Assembly (NCBI GenBank): GCA_023412765.1
Contig: JAEZBX010000109.1
Coordinates: 1-6,591 of the forward strand
Source: Bacteroidota bacterium
Lineage (GTDB): Bacteria; Bacteroidota; Bacteroidia; Cytophagales; Cyclobacteriaceae
DNA length: 6,591 nt
Reading direction: 5' to 3'
Shown: in pieces, positions 6,546 to 6,591 of the stretch
Layout: each line of letters opens with the position of its first letter
How positions within the stretch are numbered: the stretch's first letter is position 1
Position numbers and translations under genes: made by a program
The notes under the pieces: model-generated
Told to the model about the DNA's origin: nothing
Seen by the model: the letters and a program-made list of their open reading frames with translations, nothing else
Database searches by the model: none

Positions 6546-6591
6546 CTATTTACCCTGCAACTTTTTCAAAATATTCTCCTCCACCTTAGAC
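6546..6591 (-). CDS. Possible C-terminal end of a convergent gene (partial)
   Basis: Read on the minus strand from the window edge, one frame gives SKVEENILKKLQGK and then a TAG stop at 6548-6546. The charged, helix-like, lysine-ending sequence is typical of a natural protein C-terminus, and the convergent orientation would explain the non-coding tail. Fourteen residues are too few to identify a family, and an open frame this short can arise by chance. Confidence 0.3.
   Translation of the reverse strand, partial: SKVEENILKKLQGK

Overview
The window carries the 3' part of one co-directional (+ strand) gene cluster, about 6.1 kb long, followed by a roughly 0.5 kb non-coding tail rich in small repeats. 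The gene families are the 'Planctomycete-type cytochrome' set (PSCyt2/DUF1549 with PSD1/DUF1553, DUF1501, PSCyt1). In this form they are common in Planctomycetota, Verrucomicrobiota and Bacteroidota. The moderate GC content, A-rich sequence before the starts without a clear Shine-Dalgarno, and the repeat style of the tail fit Bacteroidota (a Cytophagia- or Chitinophagia-like organism) best. This is inference; no rRNA or marker gene is present.

Layout: (1) 3-2228, a DUF1549-DUF1553 protein, cut at its N-terminus by the window edge, with a CxxCH motif and a carbohydrate-binding-like beta domain between its two signature domains. (2) 2249-3721, a DUF1501 protein with a twin-arginine signal and a possible lipobox. 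(3) 3738-4655, a TIM-barrel sugar phosphate isomerase/epimerase-like protein, also with a twin-arginine signal. (4) 4657-6075, a membrane protein joining a four-helix DUF2231 domain, a PSCyt1-type cytochrome c domain and a C-terminal leucine-rich repeat block. Gaps between genes are 20, 16 and 1 bases, so they very likely form one transcript. (5) 6076-6545, no convincing gene, but a purine-rich tandem repeat, degenerate GTCCC...GGGAC stem-loops including a 20-base inverted pair, a GC-rich stem-loop and another hairpin. (6) 6546-6591, possibly the last 14 codons of a convergent minus-strand gene.

Working model (inference): all four products act outside the cytoplasm or in the membrane. Two are Tat-exported, one handles carbohydrate-like ligands, and one can take electrons through a covalent c-heme next to a histidine-rich membrane domain. 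The set looks like an envelope system that oxidises or isomerises a sugar or polysaccharide and passes electrons to the membrane. The biochemical functions of DUF1549, DUF1553, DUF1501 and DUF2231 are not established, so this remains a hypothesis. No SusC/SusD, glycoside hydrolase, sulfatase or regulator lies in the window.
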